A stretch of DNA of 64,000 bases from contig JAKASX010000005.1 of assembly GCA_021818865.1 (NCBI GenBank), positions 16,939 through 80,938 of the forward strand. Direction: 5' to 3'. The number at the start of each line of letters is the position of its first letter. The stretch's first letter is position 1. Of this stretch, positions 50,979-58,681 are shown piece by piece. This DNA is from Acidobacteriota bacterium (GTDB lineage Bacteria; Acidobacteriota; Terriglobia; Acidiferrales; UBA7541). The position numbers were made by a program, and so were the translations under genes. The notes beneath the pieces were generated by a model. The model was not told the DNA's origin. It searched no databases and saw only the letters and a list, made by a program, of their open reading frames with translations.

Positions 50979-51302
50979 CGTCTGCGCCCGCAACGCAGTC
51001 TGGCGATAAACAAGTCTCTTCCCGCGCGCGGCGCCCAGCGGGGCGAACGCACGCGCATAAAGTGGAAAATGGTTTCCGTTTTCTGCCTCGGCGGTTGCAG
51101 AAGCCTGCGATGCACGACGCGATCGGTGCACTCCCAAAGCATTCTTGTTCTAAAAGGATTCGGACGACCGGAACCGCCGGTCTTGGAACGCCAATTGCTC
51201 TGCTGCTTTGGTAAAACGGCCTGCGAGAAATTGTCTTTCGCGCGGCCGCGCAAGGCATACCTGGGCTGGCCAGCCGCCGGCGGCAAGGAAACGAGGGGTT
51301 TT
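50979..51302. other. Intergenic region upstream of prsT
   Basis: About 320 bases between epsI and prsT. It holds a strong sigma-54-like site (51184-51199). Open frames crossing it continue into prsT but lack protein character and ribosome sites. No clear terminator after epsI was seen. Confidence 0.5.
51184..51199 (+). promoter_or_regulatory. Candidate sigma-54 (RpoN) promoter of prsT
   Basis: TGGAACGCCAATTGCT matches TGGCACG-N4-TTGCW at 11 of 12 positions, with GG at 51185-51186 and GC at 51197-51198 exactly 10 bases apart. Transcription would start near 51210, giving a leader of about 93 bases before the prsT ATG at 51303. This is the best of the three sites found. Confidence 0.65.
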
Positions 51303-53624
51303 ATGGCGCAATCATCGAGGCGAGCGGGGCGCAAAAGTTCACGTCTGATTTTCGGACCGATCATCCTGGCCTTCTTCGCCGGCCTTCTGGCCGGCTGCAG
51401 CCAGGACCCGATTCAGCGGCGAAATGCGTATTTCGAGAACGGTAAGAAGTACTACCAAGAGAAAAAATACGCCGACGCGGCGATTGAATTCAAGAACGCC
51501 GTCAAGACCGATCCCCGCTTCACCGAGGGTTATTACTATCTCGGCATCGCGCAAAAGGACCGCGGGGATTTACAGGCATCGTTGCAGGCGTTTTCCCGCG
51601 CCCTCGAGATCGATCCCCGGCAGACTCCCTCCGCGCTGGAACTCGGCAATCTCTACCTGATGGGAAATCATCCCGACCGCGCCCGGCAGTACGCTGGCGA
51701 AGTCCTCGCGCGCGAGCCGAAAAATTTCTCCGCACAGTTGCTCGTCGCGCAGAGCTATCTTGCCCAGAAGAACTATCCAAAGGCGATCGTCGAACTGGAA
51801 AAAGCGAAGGCGCTGCGGCCGAAAGACGCGCCCATCCAGCTGGCCATCGGCATCGCCCAACTGGGAAACGGCGATAGCGCATCCGCGGCAACCTCCTTCG
51901 AAAAGGCGCTCGCCCTCGATCCCACGTCCGTCGATGGCTATCGTGACCTCGCCAACCTTCACCAGAAACTCGGCGAGTCCCAGGCCGCAGAACAGACCCT
52001 GCGGCAAGGACTCAAAGCGACCTCCGGTTCTCCCGCCATCTATCTGGCCTTGGCCGATCTCTATTGCCGCTGGGGGCGCGTTGCCGACGCCCAGGCCACC
52101 ATCGCCACGTTCGAGGCAAAACAGAAATCCAGCGCCGACTTGCACTCGGGCGTCGGCGATTTCTGGCTCGCCCACAACCAACTCCCGAGCGCGCTCGCCG
52201 AATATCGGACCGCCTATTCTCTGTCGCCCTCGCTCCTGCTCGAGAAAAAATTCGTCAACGTCTACATCAGCATGGACGATGTCCCTGAAGCCATTCGCTG
52301 GAACCAGCAAATCCTCCGGCAGAACTCGAATGACCAGCAGGGCTTGATGTTCGCCGGAGCCATCGCCCACCTTCAGGGTAACGACGCGGCGGCCGCAAGC
52401 CAACTCACAAAAGCGCTGGGAAGCGATCCCCGCTCCGTCTTCGGTCACTACTATCTGGGTGTCTCGCTGATGGCGCTCGGAAAAAACGACTCGGCCCAAT
52501 CGGAATTTTACGACTGCCTCAAGATGGATCCCTCCTTCTCCTTCGCATTCCTCCAGTTGGGCCAGCTTAGTTTGCGCGCCAGGGATGCCGTCGGCGCTGC
52601 TCATTACGCTCGTCAGGTCCTGCTGCTCGATCCCTCCATGGTCGCCGGGTACCTGCTTGCGGCAGACGCCGCCATCCTGAGCGGCGATACCTCTCGCGCG
52701 CAAAAAGCGCTGCTCCTCGCCAGCCAACTCTCGCCCGGATCCCTCGCCATCCAGGTGCGTCAGGCGGTGGTCGACGGCATGCGGAAGGACTACGCCAAGG
52801 CGGAAAGGGAGTACCAGGCCGTTCTTTCGCAGGTGAAAGATCCCATGCCGCTCCTCGCCGGGCTCGCGCAGCTGTACGTCGAGCAAAAGCAAACCGGAAA
52901 AGCGATTGAGACTGTCAATTCCTACACTGCCGGCCCGAAAGCCAACGCCCAGCTCTTCGTCCTGCTGGCCCAGTTGCACGTTATTCAGAACGACCTCGCG
53001 ATGGCGACCGCCGACTGCCAGCGTGCACTCCAGCTGAATCCGCAAAGCGCCTCGGCCTATTTCTACCTCGGCCGCATCGCCCAGTTGCACGGCGACAAAC
53101 ATCTGGCGATTGAAAATTACGCTCGCGCGGGAAATCTCGACGTGAGCGATTCCGAGTCCGAGTTGCTTGCCGGCGATCTCTCCCTCCAGCTCAATCTCTG
53201 GTCGGATGCCCAGAACCATTACCAGCGCGCTCTCCAGCGCTCTCCCGGCATCGCTTCGGCCCAAGCCGGCCTGGCGCGCGCCATGGTCGAGCAGGGCGAG
53301 GATTCCAACGTTGCGCTCGGGTTCGCCCAGCAGGCTCGCGCTTCCGCGCCTTCTGATCCGACCTTTGCCGATACGCTTGGCTGGGTTTACCTGAAAAAGG
53401 GCATGCCTTCCCTCGCCATCCCTCCGCTTCAGCAAGCGGTTGCCAAAATGCCGAACGATGCCGTCTTTCGCTTCCATCTCGGTTTGGCCTATTCGGCCGC
53501 CGGTCAGAAGCGGGAAGCGCGCGAGACTCTTCTCGAAGCTCGCCGCTTGGGACTCGATCAAGCTGATGCCAGGCAAGCCGATGAAACGCTCACCGAGTTG
53601 GATAAACGTGCCAAGACAAAATAA
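51303..53624 (+). CDS. prsT: XrtA/PEP-CTERM system TPR-repeat lipoprotein PrsT
   Basis: A 773-residue lipoprotein. Lipobox LLAGC places the acylated Cys at residue 32. The remainder is a continuous solenoid of about 20 tetratricopeptide repeats, for example YFENGKKYYQEKKYADAAIEF, GYYYLGIAQKDRGDLQASL and SAYFYLGRIAQLHGDKHLAI in successive units. Length and domain plan match PrsT (TIGR02917-like). It probably scaffolds proteins during PEP-CTERM sorting or EPS export in the periplasm. I took the ATG at 51303, where the lipoprotein signal begins; the open frame extends 78 codons farther upstream but would put the signal internal. Confidence 0.88.
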   Translation: MAQSSRRAGRKSSRLIFGPIILAFFAGLLAGCSQDPIQRRNAYFENGKKYYQEKKYADAAIEFKNAVKTDPRFTEGYYYLGIAQKDRGDLQASLQAFSRALEIDPRQTPSALELGNLYLMGNHPDRARQYAGEVLAREPKNFSAQLLVAQSYLAQKNYPKAIVELEKAKALRPKDAPIQLAIGIAQLGNGDSASAATSFEKALALDPTSVDGYRDLANLHQKLGESQAAEQTLRQGLKATSGSPAIYLALADLYCRWGRVADAQATIATFEAKQKSSADLHSGVGDFWLAHNQLPSALAEYRTAYSLSPSLLLEKKFVNVYISMDDVPEAIRWNQQILRQNSNDQQGLMFAGAIAHLQGNDAAAASQLTKALGSDPRSVFGHYYLGVSLMALGKNDSAQSEFYDCLKMDPSFSFAFLQLGQLSLRARDAVGAAHYARQVLLLDPSMVAGYLLAADAAILSGDTSRAQKALLLASQLSPGSLAIQVRQAVVDGMRKDYAKAEREYQAVLSQVKDPMPLLAGLAQLYVEQKQTGKAIETVNSYTAGPKANAQLFVLLAQLHVIQNDLAMATADCQRALQLNPQSASAYFYLGRIAQLHGDKHLAIENYARAGNLDVSDSESELLAGDLSLQLNLWSDAQNHYQRALQRSPGIASAQAGLARAMVEQGEDSNVALGFAQQARASAPSDPTFADTLGWVYLKKGMPSLAIPPLQQAVAKMPNDAVFRFHLGLAYSAAGQKREARETLLEARRLGLDQADARQADETLTELDKRAKTK

Positions 53625-53758
53625 CTGCGTGTCGTCACTCTGCAGCGTCTCGGCGCAAAGGCTGCAATCCCATGCACTAAGCTGCGCGCCGGTCCCGGTA
53701 GCCATCTGCTAACACGTTTCATTTCAATCTCTTCAGGACAACCGATTTCGGGAAGGTT

Positions 53759-53774
53759 TGGCCCGCTGCGTGCC
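53759..53774 (+). promoter_or_regulatory. Candidate sigma-54 (RpoN) promoter of PEP-CTERM gene
   Basis: TGGCCCGCTGCGTGCC matches TGGCACG-N4-TTGCW at 9 of 12 positions, with GG-N10-GC spacing intact. Start of transcription would be near 53785, and the leader would be about 30 bases long with GGGAGGG just before the GTG at 53815. Weaker than the xrtA and prsT sites; in GC-rich DNA such a match can arise by chance. Confidence 0.4.
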
Positions 53775-53814
53775 TGCCTCCTCGTAGACGTTACGAACTG
53801 CCCGGGAGGGCGCC

Positions 53815-54561
53815 GTGTCGAAGATTCTGCGGATCGGATTGCTTTTCGCCTTGGCTGCTTTTGTGTATTCCCCCAGTGCACATGCCCAAGTCATGGGCAT
53901 TTGCGGGCCAGGCTGGATGCCCAGCCCCACAGCGTGCACGCCGGCCACTTCCACGCTCGACATTGGAACGACCGGGAACGTGAATCCCACTTTCAACATC
54001 GCGATCAATAACAACGGCTCGACCGATGGAACTACGCTGGTGATTTTGGTGCCGCTGTCCAGCACAAATCCGATTAGCGCTCCGCTCAGCTTCTCCGTGA
54101 ATTTCACCCAGAGCGACGGTCAGACGGGCGGCATGCTGACGGCGAATCTCGCGAGCTCAACCCCGTTCACCCAAGCCTCTGGTTCTCTGATCGGCGGCTA
54201 TCTGGGTCTGCCAACGAGTTCGCCTAAGGTCGACAACTACAAATTCAATAACATCAACGCCGTTCAAACCGTGCCCGGCACGATGGGTTACGCCGTTTAC
54301 ACAGTGAATCTGCCCGGTGTTAGCGGCGGATCGAACGGCAACTACCTTACGGTCAGCTTCAGCTTTTCCGGAAGCTCATCGAGCTTCCCCTACGGGACCA
54401 TCTTCCTCGCCTACGGCACGGACCCGGGAACAGTGGATTGGTTCACTCCGTTGACCGATGGCTTGGAAACGGTTCCTGAGCCAGCAACGCTTGGCCTGTT
54501 TGGCACCGGTCTGCTGGGCATCGCGATGATGGTTCGCCGCCGCATGCGCAAGCCGTCGTAG
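53815..54561 (+). CDS. PEP-CTERM sorting-signal protein, Thr/Ser/Asn-rich
   Basis: A 248-residue exported protein. An N-terminal signal peptide ends about residue 24 (SPSAHA). The body is rich in Thr, Ser, Gly and Asn, with predicted beta character. The C-terminus has the full exosortase signal: VPEP at residues 220-223, a membrane helix (ATLGLFGTGLLGIAMMV) and the basic tail RRRMRK. XrtA should cleave around PEP. GTG start preceded by GGGAGGG. Two cysteines lie near the mature N-terminus (CGPGW and TACTP). Placed immediately after prsT, under a possible sigma-54 promoter. The body matches no family I recognise. Confidence 0.88.
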   Translation: MSKILRIGLLFALAAFVYSPSAHAQVMGICGPGWMPSPTACTPATSTLDIGTTGNVNPTFNIAINNNGSTDGTTLVILVPLSSTNPISAPLSFSVNFTQSDGQTGGMLTANLASSTPFTQASGSLIGGYLGLPTSSPKVDNYKFNNINAVQTVPGTMGYAVYTVNLPGVSGGSNGNYLTVSFSFSGSSSSFPYGTIFLAYGTDPGTVDWFTPLTDGLETVPEPATLGLFGTGLLGIAMMVRRRMRKPS

Positions 54562-54615
54562 CAGGGAACCCGGCAGCACCCAAAAAGGCTTCGGGAGGAA
54601 TTGAGGGTGGGTCAG

Positions 54616-55203
54616 ATGAAAAGTATAATTTTGAGTGTGGTGCTCATCGTCTTCGCTCTGCCAGCCCTCTCAGCAAGAGCAAGCGATCTGTGTTCACCTG
54701 GCAAATTCAACGGACTCGGCGGACGGTGCTCGTTCGAACCGCCCAGCGCTTTGGCCGCTGGGAGCGTGATCGCTCCTGTCTTTGCATTGGCAGGTCAAGG
54801 CCGAGATCTGACCCCCCTCCCGCTTTTGCGTTCATTCAGTTTTCAGGCGGCTTTCACCGGTTCGCATTTCGGTTCGACGAGTGTCGTCGCTTCGTCGAAA
54901 GCGCTGTTTTCCGGCCTGCCAGGCCGTCCCTCGTTCGCCGGCGCCGATGGAGTCGGTGGCATAGACAACGTCGGTATTTTTTCCGGCTTCGGCGGCGACG
55001 ACTGGTTTCGGCACCCAACGGGAGACGGCTGGTATCGTCTGAAATACACTTGGGGACCCGGCACGATGGGCTTCTGGGATCCCAGTCCCAACCAACTCGA
55101 CGATACTCCCGAACCGTTCACCTTGCTCTTGTTCGGTACCGGTTTGCTCATGGTCGCCTTCCTGGCCAGGCATCGCGCCGGCACGTCAGGGAGCAAATCC
55201 TAG
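54616..55203 (+). CDS. PEP-CTERM sorting-signal protein, small
   Basis: A 195-residue exported protein with signal peptide (cleavage probably after ARA, residue about 22). A short cysteine pair follows (DLCSPGKFNGLGGRCSFEPP), and the body is rich in Phe, Ser and Gly. The C-terminal signal is TPEP (164-167), helix FTLLLFGTGLLMVAFLA and a tail ARHRAGTSGSKS. Both this gene and the one before lie in the same orientation 54 bases apart, so they may form one transcript. I chose the ATG at 54616; a TTG at 54601 is less likely. Function of the body unknown. Confidence 0.85.
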   Translation: MKSIILSVVLIVFALPALSARASDLCSPGKFNGLGGRCSFEPPSALAAGSVIAPVFALAGQGRDLTPLPLLRSFSFQAAFTGSHFGSTSVVASSKALFSGLPGRPSFAGADGVGGIDNVGIFSGFGGDDWFRHPTGDGWYRLKYTWGPGTMGFWDPSPNQLDDTPEPFTLLLFGTGLLMVAFLARHRAGTSGSKS

Positions 55204-55295
55204 GTTAGGGTTGCGGAAAAGCGGACGGGTAAACGATCGCCCGCCTCGGTCGCGTTTTGGGGAAGAGGGAGAGCGAAGAATCGAGATTATCCCCC

Positions 55296-56261
55296 ATGGC
55301 CGATCCAGACTTTCCCCTTTCCATCGCGTCTGTCCGCTTCTCCCAGAGCAATTTCTCACGGCCCCTTCCTGACGCTCTCAGTGTGGACGTCGAGGACTAC
55401 TTCCACGTCGAAGCCTTCCGCGACCGTATTACGCCCGAAAGCTGGCCCTCCTATCCCTCCCGCGTAGCGGACAACACGCGTCACGTTCTCGATCTGTTCA
55501 GCCGCCACGGAACCCGGGCCACCTTTTTCGTTCTCGGATGGGTCGCCGAGCGCTTCCCGCAAATCGTGCGCGAGATACTCGCCGCAGGCCACGAAGTCGG
55601 CTGCCACAGTTACTGGCATCGCTGCATTTGGAGTCTTTCGCCCGGTGAATTTCGCGCCGATACGCGTCGCGCCCGCGCCGCGATTGAGGATGCCGGCGGC
55701 CAAGCCGTCGTCGGTTATCGAGCGCCCAGTTTCTCCGTCGTCGAGCGGTCGCTTTGGGCCGTCGAGATCCTCGCGCAGGAAGGATTTCTCTACGATTCCA
55801 GCGTCTTCCCCATTCATCACGATGTCTATGGAATGCCCCACGCGCCCCAATCACCCTTCGAGTGGAAGTGCGGTGAGGGACGCCGCCTGTATGAGTTCCC
55901 TCCGACCACCGTGCGCTTGGGCCCGTGGAATCTTCCCGCGGCTGGCGGCGGTTATCTTCGCATTCTCCCGGAGTGGTACACACAGTGGGCGTTTCGGAAA
56001 GCGCGCCGCGAAGGCCGCGGCCTCGTCCTCTATTTCCATCCCTGGGAAATCGATCCGCATCAGCCGCGCCTCAAGGGCAGGGCGCGGTCCACGTTCCGTC
56101 ATTATTTCCACATCTCTCGGATGGAGGGCAGGATCACGAAAGTTCTCGCCTCGAGCCATTTCGCTCCTCTGCTCGAATGTCTCGAAACCATGGCGGGAGA
56201 AACTCGTCCCATTTCGTCCGGATTCGCGGCTCCGTTGGCTGCTGCAAGTCCGGTTCGCTGA
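55296..56261 (+). CDS. XrtA-associated polysaccharide deacetylase (NodB, DUF3473-type end)
   Basis: A 321-residue CE4 protein of the PEP-CTERM-associated type. It opens with ALSVDVEDYFHVEAF (Asp31, Glu33, Asp34 region), then TRATFFVLGWVAERFP, VGCHSYWHR (metal histidines, about residue 102-107), GYRAPSFSV (about 140) and a family-specific C-terminal part with YFHPWEIDPHQPRL. I used the ATG at 55296 where the protein sense begins; a TTG at 55257 is an alternative. It should deacetylate the exopolysaccharide made by the neighbouring operon. Lies downstream of the PEP-CTERM genes and ends the sorting unit. Confidence 0.9.
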   Translation: MADPDFPLSIASVRFSQSNFSRPLPDALSVDVEDYFHVEAFRDRITPESWPSYPSRVADNTRHVLDLFSRHGTRATFFVLGWVAERFPQIVREILAAGHEVGCHSYWHRCIWSLSPGEFRADTRRARAAIEDAGGQAVVGYRAPSFSVVERSLWAVEILAQEGFLYDSSVFPIHHDVYGMPHAPQSPFEWKCGEGRRLYEFPPTTVRLGPWNLPAAGGGYLRILPEWYTQWAFRKARREGRGLVLYFHPWEIDPHQPRLKGRARSTFRHYFHISRMEGRITKVLASSHFAPLLECLETMAGETRPISSGFAAPLAAASPVR

Positions 56262-56468
56262 TTGCCACCCTCGTCCTTCTCGCCGCTTTGCGGGTCATTC
56301 GCCCGCTCTCCGGAAAAGTGAAAGGGGTTGCACGAGCGGGGCTTTCGAGCCGAAAAGAGGGGAATCGCTATAACAGATTAATCTCTTTGGTTTCTTTGAT
56401 TTAGGTTGTCCGGGCGCAAGGCGGTTGAAAGATCGTTCTAGGACTGGCAATTGCAAGGAAGCCCGGTT

Positions 56469-56981
56469 ATGCAGACGCACCACGAATCCGATTCGTCGCC
56501 CGAGCAAAAGCCGGGTCCGAGTCCCGTGCCCGTTTCGCCCGGCCGCGCCAACCGCTCCTCTTCTCTCGCCGTCGCCGATCACAGTGAACCGGAGCGAACT
56601 GAAAAGCCGGTAGAAACCCGCCAACCGGCGAAAAGTGGTCGCCGCAGCTTCTCCCTCAGCGAAGTCCGCAGCGTCGCGCTTCGCTGCGATCATTGCCAGA
56701 CCGTGGTGCGTTTTCCTCGTGTCCGCTGGGCCAGGTCTCCCGAGTCCTGTCCGAACTGCGGCGCGCCCTGGACTCGTCAACCTTCGAGCCAGGATCCACT
56801 GTCCGAGGATGCATCGACGCACGCTTTCCGCGTCCTCCTCGCCTTTCGCGAGGCCCTCCACGCGCTGGCCGGAATGAATTCGAGCGCCGTCTTTACGATC
56901 GCGCTCGAAACCGCCGGACGCGGCTCGGAGCAGAAAGTCGAGCTGGCCGTTGCTGCGCCAAACGGCAGGCGGCACGGCTGA
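56469..56981 (+). CDS. Small zinc-ribbon protein of unknown function
   Basis: A 170-residue protein with a disordered, Pro/Ser/Arg-rich first half. A zinc-ribbon follows at about residues 77-105: RCDHCQTVVRFPRVRW then ESCPNCGAPW, giving two CxxC pairs. A helical tail follows (FRVLLAFREALHALAGMNSS). AAGGAA lies 8 bases before the ATG at 56469. I do not recognise the family. It lies between the EPS sorting unit and the housekeeping operon. Confidence 0.65.
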   Translation: MQTHHESDSSPEQKPGPSPVPVSPGRANRSSSLAVADHSEPERTEKPVETRQPAKSGRRSFSLSEVRSVALRCDHCQTVVRFPRVRWARSPESCPNCGAPWTRQPSSQDPLSEDASTHAFRVLLAFREALHALAGMNSSAVFTIALETAGRGSEQKVELAVAAPNGRRHG

Positions 56982-57026
56982 GGAGATTTCTTCGTCGAGA
57001 GAACGCCCATGCTCAAGGAAGCACTC

Positions 57027-57209
57027 ATGTCCGCCAGTCCGCGACACAGACACCGCCATTGGAAAGCCACCATCTACTATGTGGACGGCGAGAAATTCAC
57101 CAGGGTGTATGTGGATCGGGCACGGGCGCGGCGATTCGCCGCGCGCCAGAAAAAGTCTCCCGTCGTTCGCTCCGCCCGCGTTCAGGAAGTGCGCAAGGCC
57201 CATTCGTAG
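57027..57209 (+). CDS. Small basic protein of unknown function
   Basis: A 60-residue Arg/His-rich protein (SPRHRHRHWKATIYYVDGEKF) beginning at the ATG at 57027, with AAGGAAG 5-6 bases upstream, almost the same ribosome site as the zinc-ribbon gene 45 bases before. A short beta-hairpin-like core (WKATIYYVDGEKFTRVYVD) is followed by a basic helix. It may be a real co-transcribed gene, but no family was recognised and chance cannot be excluded. Confidence 0.45.
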   Translation: MSASPRHRHRHWKATIYYVDGEKFTRVYVDRARARRFAARQKKSPVVRSARVQEVRKAHS

Positions 57210-57288
57210 CAATCTCCGGCGAAATTCTTCCTGAAATTCTCTGATCTTACGGAGGGAAACTGCATCGCGCTTGGCCCGCGCGGCATCC

Positions 57289-57304
57289 GGCGCCGTTCGG
57301 CGCC
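57289..57304. terminator. Candidate terminator between convergent genes
   Basis: GGCGCC-gttc-GGCGCC forms a 6-bp GC stem with a four-base loop in the 98-base gap between the small plus-strand gene and the minus-strand PIN/TRAM gene. A TTCTTA run follows on the plus strand, giving a weak intrinsic terminator shape for the upstream gene. Confidence 0.4.
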
Positions 57305-57307
57305 TTC

Positions 57308-58615
57308 TTAGCGGTGGCTTGATTCGGGGTGAATCGGGCGCGGCGGCAGCTCGCGCTCGTTCGCGTGGTTTTCCGGCCGTTGCGCGGGCTCGTGCGAATT
57401 CGCGCGAGCGGCGGCTTCGGCTCGCTCGTCGTAGCGTCCAAAAATCATTTTCCCCGCGCTCGTCTGGTGGACGGACGTCACGGCGATATCGATCGTCTTG
57501 TTGATCATCCGCCGCGCCCCGTCCACAACCACCATCGTACCGTCGTCGAGGTACGCCACTCCCTGGTTGGCTTCCTTGCCTTCGCGCAGGATGAAGACGC
57601 GCATCGCCTCGCCGGGCAGCACCACCGGCTTCAGCGCGTTCGCCAGTTGATTCACGTTCAGTACGTCGATACCCTGCAGCGTGGCAACTTTGTTCAGGTT
57701 GAAATCGTTCGTGACGATCTTCGCGTCGTACCGCCGCGCCAGCTCGATCAGTTTCAGGTCCACTTCCGGCACTTCGGGAAAATCCTCTTCCGCGATTTCC
57801 ACGTCGAGCGAAGGCAGCTGCCGGATGCGTTCGAGCACTTCCAGCCCGCGCCGCCCGCGCTGCCGCTTCAGCGGATCGGCGGAATCGGCCACGGTCTGCA
57901 GTTCGTGCAGCACGAACCGCGGCACGATCACCGTCCCGTCCAGAAAAGACGCCTCGCAGACGTCGGCCACGCGTCCGTCGATGATCACGCTCGTGTCCAG
58001 AATCTTCGAAAAATGCCGCCCCGATCGTTCGGTCCCGAATACTCCACCGAACGCCTGCAGGTTCAGCATATCTCCCTTGTTCGCGCCCACCAGCATGCCA
58101 ACGTACGCCATCACCGCTACCAGCGCGATGCCGAGGAACGATTTCGATTCCGGCGGCAGCGCCGTCTTGTCGATCACCAAATGGATCAGCAGGGCGGCCA
58201 GAATGCCCAGAATTGAGCCGACGGCCGCTCCGATCAACCGCCGCAGGCTGATCTTCCGCAGCCGTTTCTCACCCAGGATCACCAGAACCGCGAAAACCAG
58301 CCCGAACAGCGACCCGGTAATCTTCGTGAATCCGAATGGGTGGAAATGCCAGCCGATCAGGACGCAAATCAGGATGAAAAGGCTGCGCAGCAGCAGCAGG
58401 TCCCACAGGCTGACGAATCCGCCGGGCTCTCCTCCTTCGCGCCGCGCGGCTCGGGACGCACCACCATCACGCGATTCGCCGCCCTTGCCTTTCGCACGGT
58501 TTTGGACGGGAGGAACGAGACTTTTGCGCGTATCCGCCAATGGTATGAGGCCAGTAAAAAAGCCTAATTCCTTATAAGATTTCCGCTTCGAGCTATGGAC
58601 GCCGGATGATTCCAA
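57308..58615 (-). CDS. Membrane-anchored PIN/TRAM-domain protein (YacL-like)
   Basis: A protein of up to 435 residues with several membrane helices (about 70-190), a PIN nuclease-like domain (ILDTSVIIDGRVADVCEASFLDG, about 208; IVTNDFNLNKVATLQGI, about 300) and a C-terminal TRAM domain (QGVAYLDDGTMVVVDGARRM, about 365) followed by an Arg/Glu-rich tail. Four acidic residues of the PIN site seem present. The role may be RNA cleavage. The start is uncertain: the TTG at 58615 lacks a ribosome site, and a TATACT -10-like box lies at 58619-58624 just before it. A start nearer the first helix is possible. Confidence 0.82.
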   Translation of the reverse strand: MESSGVHSSKRKSYKELGFFTGLIPLADTRKSLVPPVQNRAKGKGGESRDGGASRAARREGGEPGGFVSLWDLLLLRSLFILICVLIGWHFHPFGFTKITGSLFGLVFAVLVILGEKRLRKISLRRLIGAAVGSILGILAALLIHLVIDKTALPPESKSFLGIALVAVMAYVGMLVGANKGDMLNLQAFGGVFGTERSGRHFSKILDTSVIIDGRVADVCEASFLDGTVIVPRFVLHELQTVADSADPLKRQRGRRGLEVLERIRQLPSLDVEIAEEDFPEVPEVDLKLIELARRYDAKIVTNDFNLNKVATLQGIDVLNVNQLANALKPVVLPGEAMRVFILREGKEANQGVAYLDDGTMVVVDGARRMINKTIDIAVTSVHQTSAGKMIFGRYDERAEAAARANSHEPAQRPENHANERELPPRPIHPESSHR

Positions 58616-58681
58616 GTAAGTATAGCATGAGCGGGCCCCGCTCCATCCCCGCCCCTGCTTTTTGCGCCCCGGCCGCAGCCG

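Noticed and set aside
51570..53705. 711-codon minus-strand open frame opposite prsT
   Set aside because: It is antisense to a clear TPR lipoprotein and has no recognisable domain or signal.
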